Source: Thalassospira sp. TSL5-1 (GTDB lineage Bacteria > Pseudomonadota > Alphaproteobacteria > Rhodospirillales > Thalassospiraceae). From it: DNA of 64,000 nucleotides. The DNA is taken from contig NZ_KV880638.1 of the NCBI RefSeq assembly GCF_001907695.1, forward strand, positions 930,882-994,881. The letters are read 5' to 3'. The notes beneath the pieces are model-generated. The model was not told the origin of the DNA. It did not search any database and worked only from the letters and a program-made list of their open reading frames with translations. Made by a program: the position numbers and the translations under genes. This document shows, one piece after another, positions 15,945 to 24,378 of the stretch (positions are counted from its first letter, which is position 1; the number at the start of each line of letters is the position of its first letter).

Positions 15945-17288
15945 ATGCCCACCCCTTATCCTGCCCCGCGCCCGACGCATAACGCCGAGGCGCATAACCC
16001 GACAGAGCCGGATGCCCATGCACCCGATTATTTGGCAAGTACCGCCCCGGACCAGACGGCTTTTGCCAAAGAAGGGGCCGCCGGACCAACCGGTTGGCGC
16101 AATAACCCTGAAGTGCTGCTGATCCTGATGGCGGCGGCCATGCCGCTGTCCTTTTCGACCTGGATGGCGCTTTTGAATAATTTTTCCGTCGAAATGGCCG
16201 ATTTTACTGGCCGGGAAATTGGCATTTTGCAGTCTTTGCGGGAAATTCCCGGCTTTTTGGCCTTTACCGCCATTTTTGCGCTGCTGATTTTCCGCGAGCA
16301 AACCTTTGCCATCCTGTCGCTGATGGTGTTGGGGCTGGGCGTTGCCATTAGCGGCTATTTCCCCACCGTGATCGGCCTTTATTGCACCACGGTCCTGATG
16401 TCGATTGGCTTTCATTATTTTGAAACCATGCAACAGGCGCTGTCCCTGCAATGGGTGGCAAAGGACCGGGCGGCAATGGTGATGGGCCGTCAGCTGTCGG
16501 CAAAGTCCATTGCGTCATTGCTGATGTTTGGCGGCGTTTGGGTGATGATGGAAATTTTCGCCATGCCCTATCGTGGGGTGTATGTGGCGGGCGGGGCGCT
16601 GACCATTATCGGTGCGGTTATTGCCTGGATGGTGTTTCCCAAATTCAAGGATGCCCATCCGCAAACCCGCAAGCTGGTTTTACGCCGCCGTTACTGGCTG
16701 TATTACGCGCTAACCTTTATGGCCGGAGCACGGCGCCAGATTTTTACCGTGTTTGCCGGTTTTCTGATGGTGGAAAAGTTTGGTTATGATGTCGGAACCA
16801 TCACCATTCTTTACCTGCTAAACCATGCCATTAATATGGTGCTGGCCCCCAAAATTGGCCGTCTGATTGGCAAATGGGGCGAACGACGCGCGCTGGTAGT
16901 GGAATATTGCGGGCTGTTCATCGTTTTCACTTCTTATGCCTTTGTGCAAAATGCCCACATTGCCGCCGGGCTTTATGTGATTGACCATATGTTCTTTGCG
17001 ATGGCGATTGCGATGAAAACCTATTTCCAGAAAATCGCCGATCCGGGTGATATTTCCTCAACCGCCGGGGTCAGCTTTACCATCAACCATATTGCGGCGG
17101 TGTTTTTGCCCGCAGCCTTTGGGTTGTTGTGGCTGGTCTCGCCCAGTGCGGTCTTTTTAACCGGGGCGGTGCTGGCGCTGGGGTCGTTGATTCTGTCGTT
17201 AAACGTGCCCCATGATCCGCGACCGGGTAACGAGGTGGTTGTTGGCGGTACGGATTCTGCAGTATCCGTCGGGCAGGCAGCCCGGTAA
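15945..17288 (+). CDS. Major facilitator superfamily transporter
   Basis: A 447-residue inner-membrane protein with about twelve hydrophobic segments from residue ~55 on and a polar N-terminal tail of ~50 residues. The cytoplasmic loop between helices 6 and 7 (KFKDAHPQTRKLVLRRRYW) is basic, as usual in MFS. The start at 15945 is chosen for the CAGGAAAC ribosome site; the frame is open 51 codons further upstream but that part overlaps the start of the divergent AraC gene and lacks a site. Substrate cannot be told. Regulation by the neighbouring AraC protein is likely. Confidence 0.88.
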   Translation: MPTPYPAPRPTHNAEAHNPTEPDAHAPDYLASTAPDQTAFAKEGAAGPTGWRNNPEVLLILMAAAMPLSFSTWMALLNNFSVEMADFTGREIGILQSLREIPGFLAFTAIFALLIFREQTFAILSLMVLGLGVAISGYFPTVIGLYCTTVLMSIGFHYFETMQQALSLQWVAKDRAAMVMGRQLSAKSIASLLMFGGVWVMMEIFAMPYRGVYVAGGALTIIGAVIAWMVFPKFKDAHPQTRKLVLRRRYWLYYALTFMAGARRQIFTVFAGFLMVEKFGYDVGTITILYLLNHAINMVLAPKIGRLIGKWGERRALVVEYCGLFIVFTSYAFVQNAHIAAGLYVIDHMFFAMAIAMKTYFQKIADPGDISSTAGVSFTINHIAAVFLPAAFGLLWLVSPSAVFLTGAVLALGSLILSLNVPHDPRPGNEVVVGGTDSAVSVGQAAR

Positions 17289-17341
17289 TTTTACCTAAGT
17301 TCCTCACGCTGTTGGATTTTATGGCGTGAACATTCAAACCT

Positions 17342-17374
17342 AAAAAACGCCTGTTCTGCTGGATGGGCGTTTTT
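17342..17374 (+). terminator. Terminator after the MFS gene
   Basis: AAAAACGCC and GGCGTTTTT frame a short loop and end in T residues; the A-rich 5' side would also allow termination in the other direction. Confidence 0.8.
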
Positions 17375-17475
17375 GTTTGCGTGATCGCTGCGATTTTCGC
17401 AAAATCTTCAAATCCTGACCAGACAATCAGAAATACATTGGTCACACAGATCACCATTTTTCAGGGATGCACTTT

Positions 17476-19434
17476 ATGACTTTCTACCGTCCGTTGGCCT
17501 GCGCGATCATGGGCCTGTCCGTAAGTCTGATGGCGGGCACCGCCCTTGCCGACAGCGCCGTGTCGCTGCGTATTCTTGAAACCACCGACATTCACTCGCA
17601 CCTTGTCAATTACGATTATTATCGGGATGCCGCGTCGCAAACGGTGGGGCTTGCCAAGGACGCCACCCTGATTAAAAAGGCGCGGGAAGAAGCTGATAAC
17701 AGCATCCTGATTGATAATGGCGATCTTATTCAGGGCAACCCGCTGGGCGATTATATGGCCAAGCGTCATGGCCTGAAGAAAGGCGAGGTTCATCCGGTTT
17801 ATAAAGCCATGAACCTGATGGATTACGATGTGGGCAATGTTGGCAATCATGAATTCAATTACGGGCTGGAATTTTTGGGTAACGCCATTGCCGGGGCGAA
17901 ATTCCCCTATGTGAATGCCAATATTTTTGTCGATGATGGCGATAATAACCCGGATAACGACAAACCCTATTTTACGCCCTATCAGCTTTTGAAACGCGAG
18001 CTGGTGGATAAGGATGGCAAAAAACATCCCATCACCATTGGCGTTATCGGCTTTGCCCCGCCCCAGATCATGCAGTGGGACAAGGCCAACCTAGAAGGTC
18101 ATGTTATTACCAAAGACATTGTCGATATGGCCGAAAAATATGTCCCGGAAATGCGCCAAAAGGGCGCGGACCTGGTGATTGCCGTGCCTCATTCGGGCAT
18201 GAGCACCCAGACCCGCCACGGCATGGAAGAAAATGCCACCTATTACCTGTCCAAGGTTAAGGGCATTGATGCCATTCTGTTTGGTCATGCCCACGAAGTT
18301 TTCCCGTCAGAAAAATTTGCCGATATTGAAGGTGTTGACCTGACCAAAGGCACCATTAACGGGGTTCCTGCCGTGATGCCCGGCTTTTGGGGCAGCCATG
18401 TTGGCGTGATTGATTTAAGCCTGAATGTAAAGGATGACGGTACCTGGCAGGTGACAAATTCCCTGTCGGAGGCCGAGCCGATTTATCATCGCGAAGGGCG
18501 CGATATTGTGCCGCTGGTCGATGCCGACCCGGAAATTCTAAAGGCGGTGGAAACCGAGCATAAGGCAACGATTGATTATATGCGCGAAGGGGTAGGGACG
18601 AGTGAGTCTGCCATTAACAGCTTCTTTGCCCTGGTGGCGGATGATCCCTCGATCCAGATCGTGACCAATGCCCAGAAATGGTATTTGAAAAAGATCTTGG
18701 CCGGGACCGAATATGACGGCTTGCCGATCCTCTCGGCCGGGGCGCCGTTCAAGGCTGGCGGGCGCGGCGGGCCGGATTATTATACCGATATTCCGGCAGG
18801 CAAAATCGCCCTGAAAAACGTGGCGGACCTGTATATTTACCCCAATACCGTGCGCGCCGTGCTGTTGACCGGTGATCAGGTGCGTGAATGGCTGGAAATG
18901 TCGGCCGGGCAATTTAACCAGATCGATCCGAACAGTGATCAGGAACAGATGCTGATCAATCAGGATTTCCCGACCTATAATTTCGATGTCATCGATGGCG
19001 TAACCTATGAAATCGATGTGACGCAACCCGCCCGCTATAACAAGGATGGCGCGGTTGTGAACCCGAATGCCCATCGTATCGTCAATTTGCAGTTTGACGG
19101 TAAACCGATTGAGGGCGACCAGAAATTTGTTGTTGCGACCAATAATTACCGGGCCAGTGGCGGCGGCCATTTCCCGGGGCTGGATGGTTCGACCATCATT
19201 GTTGATGCGCCCGATGAAAACCGCACCGTACTGGCAAATTACATCATGGAAGAAAAAACCATCGACCCCAAAGCCGATGACAACTGGCGCCTGGCCCCGA
19301 TGGGCAATGCCAGCAAGGTAACGTTTGTCACCAGCCCCAAGGCATCAAATGCGGTCAATGCGCCGACCAATATCAGCTATGTCGGTGAAACCCCCGAAGG
19401 TTTTGCCCAATATGTGCTGACAACTTTGAAATAA
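17476..19434 (+). CDS. cpdB: Periplasmic 2',3'-cyclic-nucleotide 2'-phosphodiesterase/3'-nucleotidase
   Basis: A 652-residue exported enzyme that lets cells use extracellular nucleotides as phosphate or nucleoside source. A signal peptide (residues ~1-26, ending GTALA) precedes a metallophosphatase domain with LETTDIHSH, IDNGDLIQGNP, GNHEF and the metal-binding FGHAHEVF; the C-terminal 5'-nucleotidase substrate domain begins around residue 380 (FKAGGRGGPDYYTDIP, LYIYPNTV). The start at 17476 is preferred to the ATG three codons earlier because AGGGA sits eight bases before it. Length matches E. coli CpdB. No partner genes are adjacent. Confidence 0.94.
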   Translation: MTFYRPLACAIMGLSVSLMAGTALADSAVSLRILETTDIHSHLVNYDYYRDAASQTVGLAKDATLIKKAREEADNSILIDNGDLIQGNPLGDYMAKRHGLKKGEVHPVYKAMNLMDYDVGNVGNHEFNYGLEFLGNAIAGAKFPYVNANIFVDDGDNNPDNDKPYFTPYQLLKRELVDKDGKKHPITIGVIGFAPPQIMQWDKANLEGHVITKDIVDMAEKYVPEMRQKGADLVIAVPHSGMSTQTRHGMEENATYYLSKVKGIDAILFGHAHEVFPSEKFADIEGVDLTKGTINGVPAVMPGFWGSHVGVIDLSLNVKDDGTWQVTNSLSEAEPIYHREGRDIVPLVDADPEILKAVETEHKATIDYMREGVGTSESAINSFFALVADDPSIQIVTNAQKWYLKKILAGTEYDGLPILSAGAPFKAGGRGGPDYYTDIPAGKIALKNVADLYIYPNTVRAVLLTGDQVREWLEMSAGQFNQIDPNSDQEQMLINQDFPTYNFDVIDGVTYEIDVTQPARYNKDGAVVNPNAHRIVNLQFDGKPIEGDQKFVVATNNYRASGGGHFPGLDGSTIIVDAPDENRTVLANYIMEEKTIDPKADDNWRLAPMGNASKVTFVTSPKASNAVNAPTNISYVGETPEGFAQYVLTTLK

Positions 19435-19470
19435 ACGCGATTGTTTCCTGATCGTCGTCGTTTTCTGGCA

Positions 19471-19494
19471 AACCCCGCTATGGCGGGGTTTTGT
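19471..19494 (+). terminator. Terminator after cpdB
   Basis: AACCCCGC / GCGGGGTT stem with a short loop and TTTT. Confidence 0.8.
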
Positions 19495-19518
19495 CGTTTC
19501 GGCAAGGTTGATAGCACG

Positions 19519-19546
19519 AAAAAAGCCGCCCCGAAGGACGGCCTTT
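19519..19546 (-). terminator. Terminator of gcrA (minus strand)
   Basis: Read on the minus strand, GCCGTCC and GGGCGGC enclose a TTCG tetraloop and are followed by six T. Confidence 0.85.
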
Positions 19547-19572
19547 TCGATTTTTTCAACAGGGGCGCATGA

Positions 19573-19995
19573 TCAACGTTTGTTGTTCGGGCCACCATGA
19601 TTGGGGTTGCGCGGGTTATCTTCACGCGGGCTTTTGCCATTCAGGTAGGCCGCAGCGCAATGTTCATCGCAATAGGGTTTGCCGGGGATGATTTTTTTGC
19701 CGCAGAAATGGAAATCATCGTCACCGGGGTCGCCAAACGGCCAGCGGCACATGCCCGGTCCAAGGTCGTAAATGCTGATGCCTTTCGACAGAACCTTGGG
19801 CGCTGGGGCCTTTTTGGTTTCTGATTCTTCAGCACGACGCTGGATCGGCGACGGACGTTTGGGCAGGCCCAGGCGGTGCGCCTTGCCGACAACGGCGTTT
19901 TTGCCCACACCCAGCTCTTCACCGATGCGTGCCGTGGTCCAACCCTGATTCCAGAGCGAAGTCAGCAATTCAATCTTTTCCGGTGTCCAGCTCAT
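19573..19995 (-). CDS. gcrA: GcrA-family cell-cycle regulator
   Basis: A 140-residue alphaproteobacterial transcription factor that works with sigma-70 RNA polymerase at promoters methylated by CcrM. It begins with the family signature MSWTPEKIELLTSLW and a helix-turn-helix GWTTARIGEELGVGKNAVVGKAHRLGL. The C-terminal part has the small cysteine/histidine cluster CRWPFGDPGDDDFHFCG plus YCDEHC, which fits the RNA-polymerase-binding domain. The chosen ATG gives this standard start; the frame extends 20 codons further without a ribosome site. It stands as a single gene with its own terminator. Confidence 0.95.
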   Translation of the reverse strand: MSWTPEKIELLTSLWNQGWTTARIGEELGVGKNAVVGKAHRLGLPKRPSPIQRRAEESETKKAPAPKVLSKGISIYDLGPGMCRWPFGDPGDDDFHFCGKKIIPGKPYCDEHCAAAYLNGKSPREDNPRNPNHGGPNNKR

Positions 19996-20187
19996 GTCGA
20001 GTATATTCCGTGTTCCGATGTTTGGGATAAACCCAGCTTTATTGCGTAAAATCAATTAGGGATAAAGAGGTATCCGCTAAAGTCGCGCGGCGCAAGGGGC
20101 GAAGCCAACGGGCTGCCCGTTCAGGGTGCGCGAAACGTGGAGGGCAATTTGCATGTTGCGCCGTCAAAGTAAAGAGGTGATCGCATT

Positions 20188-20841
20188 TTGACGTGGTTTT
20201 TCATTTCCATTGTTGCATTTTTGGCAGGCCATATATTGCCGGGCCTGTTCCGTCGTCAGCTTGTTGCTGCTTTGGGAACCTCTCTTTATCTGTTCGCTTT
20301 TTCGGCAATTTCAATAGGCCTGCTGGTTTGGGTGATCGCGGCAGAATTAAATGCCGATTATATCGCCCTTTGGCCCTATGACCCGCGCAGCCATTGGGTT
20401 CCGCTGGTGGCGATGTTGCCGGTCTGCTGGCTTTGGGTGGCTGCCCTGCGACAGCCCTGCCCGTTGTCGATTGGCCGGGCAAAGGGCTATGATCCTGCCC
20501 ATCCCGGCATTAACCGCTTTACCCGTCATCCCCTGTTACTGGGTGTGTTCATTTGGGGAACAGCGCATTTGTTTCCCAATGGGCATTTGGCCGCCGCAAT
20601 ATTTTTTGGTGGCAGTGCGCTTTTTGCCCTGTTGGGCATGGGGCGTATGGAAAAAATGCGCCTTCGCCAGCTTGGTGCGGCGGAATTTGACCGCCTGTCA
20701 GCAGGGACTCGGCGGTTTTACGTGCCTGGATTGTTAAAAGGGGCGCTGGACTGGCGCGACGTATTGGGCGGGATCATATTATATGGCGTGATCCTGGCGT
20801 TGCATCCGCTGGTGCTGGGGCGCGACCCGCTGGCATTTTGA
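20188..20841 (+). CDS. NnrU family membrane protein
   Basis: A 217-residue protein with about six membrane segments. The NnrU/MSR-like motif GINRFTRHPLLLGVFIWGTAHLFPNGH lies near residues 108-134, and RTRRFYVPG-type residues follow near 170. NnrU proteins are linked to nitric-oxide reduction in denitrifiers and are also common outside denitrification loci; no nor or nir gene is nearby here, so a denitrification role is not supported by context. The start is a TTG with AGAGGTGA eight bases upstream; the next in-frame ATG would remove the first helices. Confidence 0.85.
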   Translation: MTWFFISIVAFLAGHILPGLFRRQLVAALGTSLYLFAFSAISIGLLVWVIAAELNADYIALWPYDPRSHWVPLVAMLPVCWLWVAALRQPCPLSIGRAKGYDPAHPGINRFTRHPLLLGVFIWGTAHLFPNGHLAAAIFFGGSALFALLGMGRMEKMRLRQLGAAEFDRLSAGTRRFYVPGLLKGALDWRDVLGGIILYGVILALHPLVLGRDPLAF

Positions 20842-20994
20842 ATCTTTCAATTTTTAAGATGCCGGGGTTTTGCGATGCTTGCTCCGGGGTGGGCAGGTTG
20901 TGATAAGATGTGACGTTCCAATCGCAACCAGGCTGTTATTTACTGGTTCCGAGTTTACCGGCGGCTTCTCTGCCGGGTTATTTTGCGAGGTGCC

Positions 20995-21468
20995 ATGACC
21001 TCTAGTGAACTTGCCTCCATGTTGTCGCGCTTTGCTGAAATAGAAGGCCGACATCCCCGCATTCTGGTCGCAGCGGCCTCCCGCGATGAAGAAAAACAGC
21101 TTAAAGCCGTGGCAACCCTGTTTGCCGATGGCGGTTTTGATGTTGATATTGCCCCGGCCCAGTCCACCGAGGTGTCGATTGCCCGACAGGTGGTGGATTG
21201 TGATGCCGATATTCTGGCCCTGATCCGCCTGAAGGCGGAAGGAGACGACCGCGTCCGTGTGGCGGACCTTATTTCCTCGCTCGATGCGCAAGGGGCGCAA
21301 TATGTGCAGTTTGGTATTGTGGGCCACCCGGACGACCCCGCGCGGGACAATGTGGATTTTGTTTTTGACATTGACCATTTTGCCACCGGCGACATCGGGG
21401 CGCTGATGCAGTTTTTATTGCTGGTGGAAGAAAGCCGAATGTCGCCAGCATCGCTGACGCCGCGTTAG
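20995..21468 (+). CDS. B12-binding-domain-like protein lacking the cobalamin histidine
   Basis: A 157-residue protein. Residues ~22-100 follow the fold pattern of the cobalamin-binding domain of methylmalonyl-CoA mutase and its relatives: HPRILVAAASRDEEKQLKAV, LFADGGFDVDIAP, ARQVVDCDADILALIRL, VADLISSLDAQGAQ. The DxHxxG motif that ligates cobalt should occur where SRDEEKQ stands here, so B12 binding is unlikely. No mutase catalytic gene is adjacent. It may be a diverged regulatory or adaptor copy. Start at 20995 with GAGG just before it. Confidence 0.55.
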   Translation: MTSSELASMLSRFAEIEGRHPRILVAAASRDEEKQLKAVATLFADGGFDVDIAPAQSTEVSIARQVVDCDADILALIRLKAEGDDRVRVADLISSLDAQGAQYVQFGIVGHPDDPARDNVDFVFDIDHFATGDIGALMQFLLLVEESRMSPASLTPR

Positions 21469-21625
21469 ATCGTTTTATATCGGCACGGCCATAAAGGTCC
21501 GTGATTTTTTGCCGCCTTTGCGGCATGATATTGATCCGGGAGGCGCAAGAGAGCGCGCAATCCGCCCTGTTTTGTCGGGGCATGAATCCCGGTTGTCGTC
21601 AGGTAGATGTGCGAAGGGAAGTTTA

Positions 21626-22207
21626 ATGGGTATGCTTAAAGAAACGCTGTTGCGCGTTTTTGTTGGCAAAAGCGGGCGCGAGGCGTTACGCGCCTATCAG
21701 GATGCGCAGGCCTTGCCGGTGGACCCGCTGGATGCGCGCCCGCCTGCAAATGGCCCGCAAAATACGGCCAACCGGGCCGCAGCCAGTGCCGCCTATGGTG
21801 GCGGGGCCGGGACGATGCCGCGGGTGCAAACCCCGGCCCAGCAGGCAGAGCAGGCCCGCCAGACGCGCCGTATTGCCGACCGCGCCATTGCCCATGAAGC
21901 CACCGGCATGAGCACCGAAGAAGCCCGCGCCCTGGCGCTGGCCGAAACCCTGACCGAGGCGCAAAACCCCTCTTCCGAAGTTCTGGGGGCGTTAAAACAG
22001 GCTGATGATAAGTTGGGGCAGGAAAAAGGCCGCCAGGCCAAGGCCGGATCTGCCCCGGGGCGTGAAAAGCTGATTTTGGAGGCGTTAAGCACCATGCGCC
22101 AAAAACAGGCCGACCTGGATGCCCTGGACCCCGATGCCCGCATGAAACTGACCCTGATGGCGTTAAGCGCCTTTGGCATGGATGGCAAGGACAAGGCCGG
22201 GCATTAA
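21626..22207 (+). CDS. Hypothetical Ala/Gln-rich helical protein
   Basis: A 193-residue soluble protein, rich in Ala, Gln, Arg and Glu, with predicted long helices (RQTRRIADRAIAHEATGMST, ALAETLTEAQNPSSEVLGAL) and a Pro/Gly linker around residues 40-70. The start is set at the ATG with AGGGAAG before it; the frame is open 39 codons upstream without a site. No domain was recognised. It lies between the B12-like gene and the convergent Nudix gene. Confidence 0.65.
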   Translation: MGMLKETLLRVFVGKSGREALRAYQDAQALPVDPLDARPPANGPQNTANRAAASAAYGGGAGTMPRVQTPAQQAEQARQTRRIADRAIAHEATGMSTEEARALALAETLTEAQNPSSEVLGALKQADDKLGQEKGRQAKAGSAPGREKLILEALSTMRQKQADLDALDPDARMKLTLMALSAFGMDGKDKAGH

Positions 22208-22255
22208 GTTTGGCAACTGTGTCGATGTTGGCGCGTAGAAAAAAGTCAAAAGGCC

Positions 22256-23125
22256 TTAGCGGATAATGTCGCGATGCAGGCCGATGCTCAGTTCGGCATA
22301 ATCGGGTTCGTTATCGGGTGTGATCATGCCGTGGCGGATCAGAAAATCGATAATCACCAGCGCACAATTAAATTTGAAGTCAAACCCGTTACGCACGATG
22401 TCGGCAACTTCGGCGATGGGCAGAAGTTCAAAATGGCTGACTTCGCCATCGACAGGGCGGGGGACAAAATCCTGCGGCAGTTCCAGGTCATAATTGACCA
22501 TCACGTCGGGTTTTATGCCCTTTTCGGTTTGGTGCACATAGGACACCGTGCCCACCGCCTTCATTGCGGCTGTCAGGCTTTCGGGGATGTTGGCCTCTTC
22601 GGCGCATTCCTTGATCATGTTTTCGCGAAAGCCATAGCCGGTGGGCTGGCCGCCGGCGACCATATTGTCAAGCTGGCCGGGATAGGTCGGTTTGGTTTTG
22701 GAACGATGGGCCACCCACATATGGATGCCATCGGCTTTGCGCACATAGCCGTTTAAATGCACCCCCCAGGACCGAAAGCCGAAATAGGACATGGCCGACC
22801 GGTCCATCACACACAACGGTGCATCGGCCAGCGTGGGGCGCACATCAAATTTTTCGCCATGCAGGCTTTTGATCACGCCATCATTGTGCAAATCTTTCAC
22901 CAGCTTGGCAAAAGTGCTCGAACGATCGCCGTGGCTGGCAATTTCGGGCGCAAGATGAAGGGCACCGGTCTCGGGGTGCCGGGTGATCATGCCCGAGGGA
23001 TGGGCCAGCAGGGCATCGGCAAAGGCCGGGCGGGTGCCGCCAATGACACGTCCATCCATGCAGAACGGCGTGTAATCCTCTGGTTTGGCCGTATTGCAGG
23101 CATGGATATGGTCGATAAAAGTCAT
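22256..23125 (-). CDS. DUF4743-Nudix hydrolase (Tnr3-like)
   Basis: A 289-residue protein with an N-terminal DUF4743 domain (residues ~1-110) and a Nudix domain (residues ~120-270). The Nudix helix is visible as GGQPTGYGFRENMIKECAEEANI, a variant of the usual GX5EX7REUXEE box with KE for RE (described; key acids E, E, E kept). This architecture matches the Nudix half of fungal/plant Tnr3 proteins, which act on damaged thiamine diphosphate derivatives such as oxo- and oxy-thiamine diphosphate. The ATG chosen has GGAG seven bases upstream. Specificity is inferred from the family. Confidence 0.85.
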   Translation of the reverse strand: MTFIDHIHACNTAKPEDYTPFCMDGRVIGGTRPAFADALLAHPSGMITRHPETGALHLAPEIASHGDRSSTFAKLVKDLHNDGVIKSLHGEKFDVRPTLADAPLCVMDRSAMSYFGFRSWGVHLNGYVRKADGIHMWVAHRSKTKPTYPGQLDNMVAGGQPTGYGFRENMIKECAEEANIPESLTAAMKAVGTVSYVHQTEKGIKPDVMVNYDLELPQDFVPRPVDGEVSHFELLPIAEVADIVRNGFDFKFNCALVIIDFLIRHGMITPDNEPDYAELSIGLHRDIIR

Positions 23126-23298
23126 CGGGCGACTCCGCAACAGGAACAAACCGGCATGTGACAGGCATTTATCCTGTCACATTGTCAGCTCATAGTTAGC
23201 GCATATGCTTTGTCCTGTGCAATATCGCGGGGGCAATATCGGGTATGGCTTGCCCGTTTTGTAACCACCAGCCACAGAACGCGTTATGCCAGGGCCGC

Positions 23299-23625
23299 TC
23301 AGGCACCGATGACGGAACTGGAATAGCCCTTTTCCGATGTCAGCACGGTTTGCACATTGGCGATCTGGCGCAGGCAGCGCGCAATATGGTCGGCGATGCG
23401 GCCTTCCAATTGCTGGATCTGAATGTCGATTTGCAGTTCTTCATTGCCATTGCGGTCATGGGCCACAATGGAATGCCAACTGGTTGGGATCAGGTTGCGT
23501 TTGGCAAACAGTTCCAGCACGCGCGGCATCACATCGGGTTCGGCAACCGCGTGAACAGCAAAACAGTAAACGGAATTAAGGGAGCGGGCAGGGACATCCT
23601 GCGCCAAAAGGGCATGATTGGTCAT
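23299..23625 (-). CDS. Single-domain ACT-like protein
   Basis: A 108-residue protein whose residues ~20-90 look like an ACT domain of the acetolactate-synthase small-subunit type: AVAEPDVMPRVLELFAKRN, then NEELQIDIQIQQLEGRIADHIARC and a closing VQTVLTSEKG. ACT domains bind amino acids and regulate partner enzymes. There is no partner enzyme gene nearby. Which start is used is unclear: the ATG at 23625 and a GTG four codons earlier both lack a clear ribosome site. A GC-rich hairpin lies 45 bases upstream in the leader. Confidence 0.6.
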   Translation of the reverse strand: MTNHALLAQDVPARSLNSVYCFAVHAVAEPDVMPRVLELFAKRNLIPTSWHSIVAHDRNGNEELQIDIQIQQLEGRIADHIARCLRQIANVQTVLTSEKGYSSSVIGA

Positions 23626-23669
23626 GACGATACACACATCTATTCTGATTCAGATAAAACGAGAAATAT

Positions 23670-23692
23670 CCCGGGGTCCTTAGACCACCGGG
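23670..23692 (-). promoter_or_regulatory. Leader hairpin upstream of the ACT-like gene
   Basis: On the minus strand CCCGG-T-GGTC and GACC-C-CCGGG pair around a TAAG loop with one mismatch. Its place ahead of an amino-acid-sensing-type gene makes an attenuator or leader element possible, but there is no obvious T-run. Confidence 0.35.
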
Positions 23693-23791
23693 CGAATAAT
23701 TCGCGTAATCTGAATGGCTGTGACGTGGTGTCGGGTCATGCTTGTCTGGAAAATCTGGAAACTTGCGGCACCTTGCAGTGCCGCCTATCAC

Positions 23792-23814
23792 AAAAAACCG
23801 GGGATCCCTCCCCG
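23792..23814 (-). terminator. Terminator of the 40-residue membrane-protein gene
   Basis: Minus-strand CGGGGA and TCCCCG stem around GGGA, followed by a GG/T-run of six T. Confidence 0.8.
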
Positions 23815-23835
23815 AGATGATGAACCGTTCGTTTC

Positions 23836-23958
23836 TTAGAGAACGAGAAGCGAAACGATCATGGCAACGATGGTTCCGGCAAACAGAATTTCCATCGAGC
23901 GGGCGATTTGCTGTTCGCGGGCAATGGCGATAGCAACAGCTTTGCGTTTGTTCATCAT
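23836..23958 (-). CDS. Small single-pass membrane protein, 40 residues
   Basis: A short gene with every mark of being real: GGAG six bases before an ATG-ATG start, 40 codons, a TAA stop and a terminator 20 bases later. The product starts MMNKRKAVAIAIAREQQIAR, a basic amphipathic helix, and ends with a hydrophobic segment (residues ~24-40, EILFAGTIVAMIVSLLVL) running to the C-terminus. It should sit in the inner membrane with the positive N-terminus in the cytoplasm. Function is unknown. Confidence 0.75.
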   Translation of the reverse strand: MMNKRKAVAIAIAREQQIARSMEILFAGTIVAMIVSLLVL

Positions 23959-24378
23959 CTTATCTCCGTCTAAGTGACAGGCTCATGCACTTCTCTGTGC
24001 ACCACTGAAATATAGGCAGGCATTGGCACCGGTTACAAGTGCTGCGCAGTCAAAAACGTCAAAAAACCTTCAACCTGATGGAATAGATAAGGTTTTCTGC
24101 GGGTTTGCGGGCTGAAAATTAACAGTTCCAACCTTTGTAAAACGGCCCGCTGATGGTTTGGTTCCATCCTGAGGTGGGATTCGGATTTCTTTGCGCAACC
24201 CTTGGGCGCATGCGGCCTGCCGATTCAGGGGCAATATTTAACCCGGCAGGACCGTTTTGCGCACCACCCCTGCCGATAGGGCAGGGGGCGTTATTTGGGG
24301 TGGCGTGCCAAAAGGCAGGCACCGGGAATGTCGTGTGAATTCGCCGCGAATTGCCGTGAATTTAATCAAACGGGGGTA
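23959..24378. other. 420-base gap without a supported gene
   Basis: Contains the promoter region of the small membrane-protein gene and a hairpin at 24268-24290 (CCCCTGCC / GGCAGGGG) of unknown role downstream of the M23 peptidase gene. Small frames here show no features of genes. Confidence 0.4.

Noticed and set aside
20188..20841. A denitrification locus
   Set aside because: NnrU is the only related gene; no nor, nir or nos gene accompanies it.
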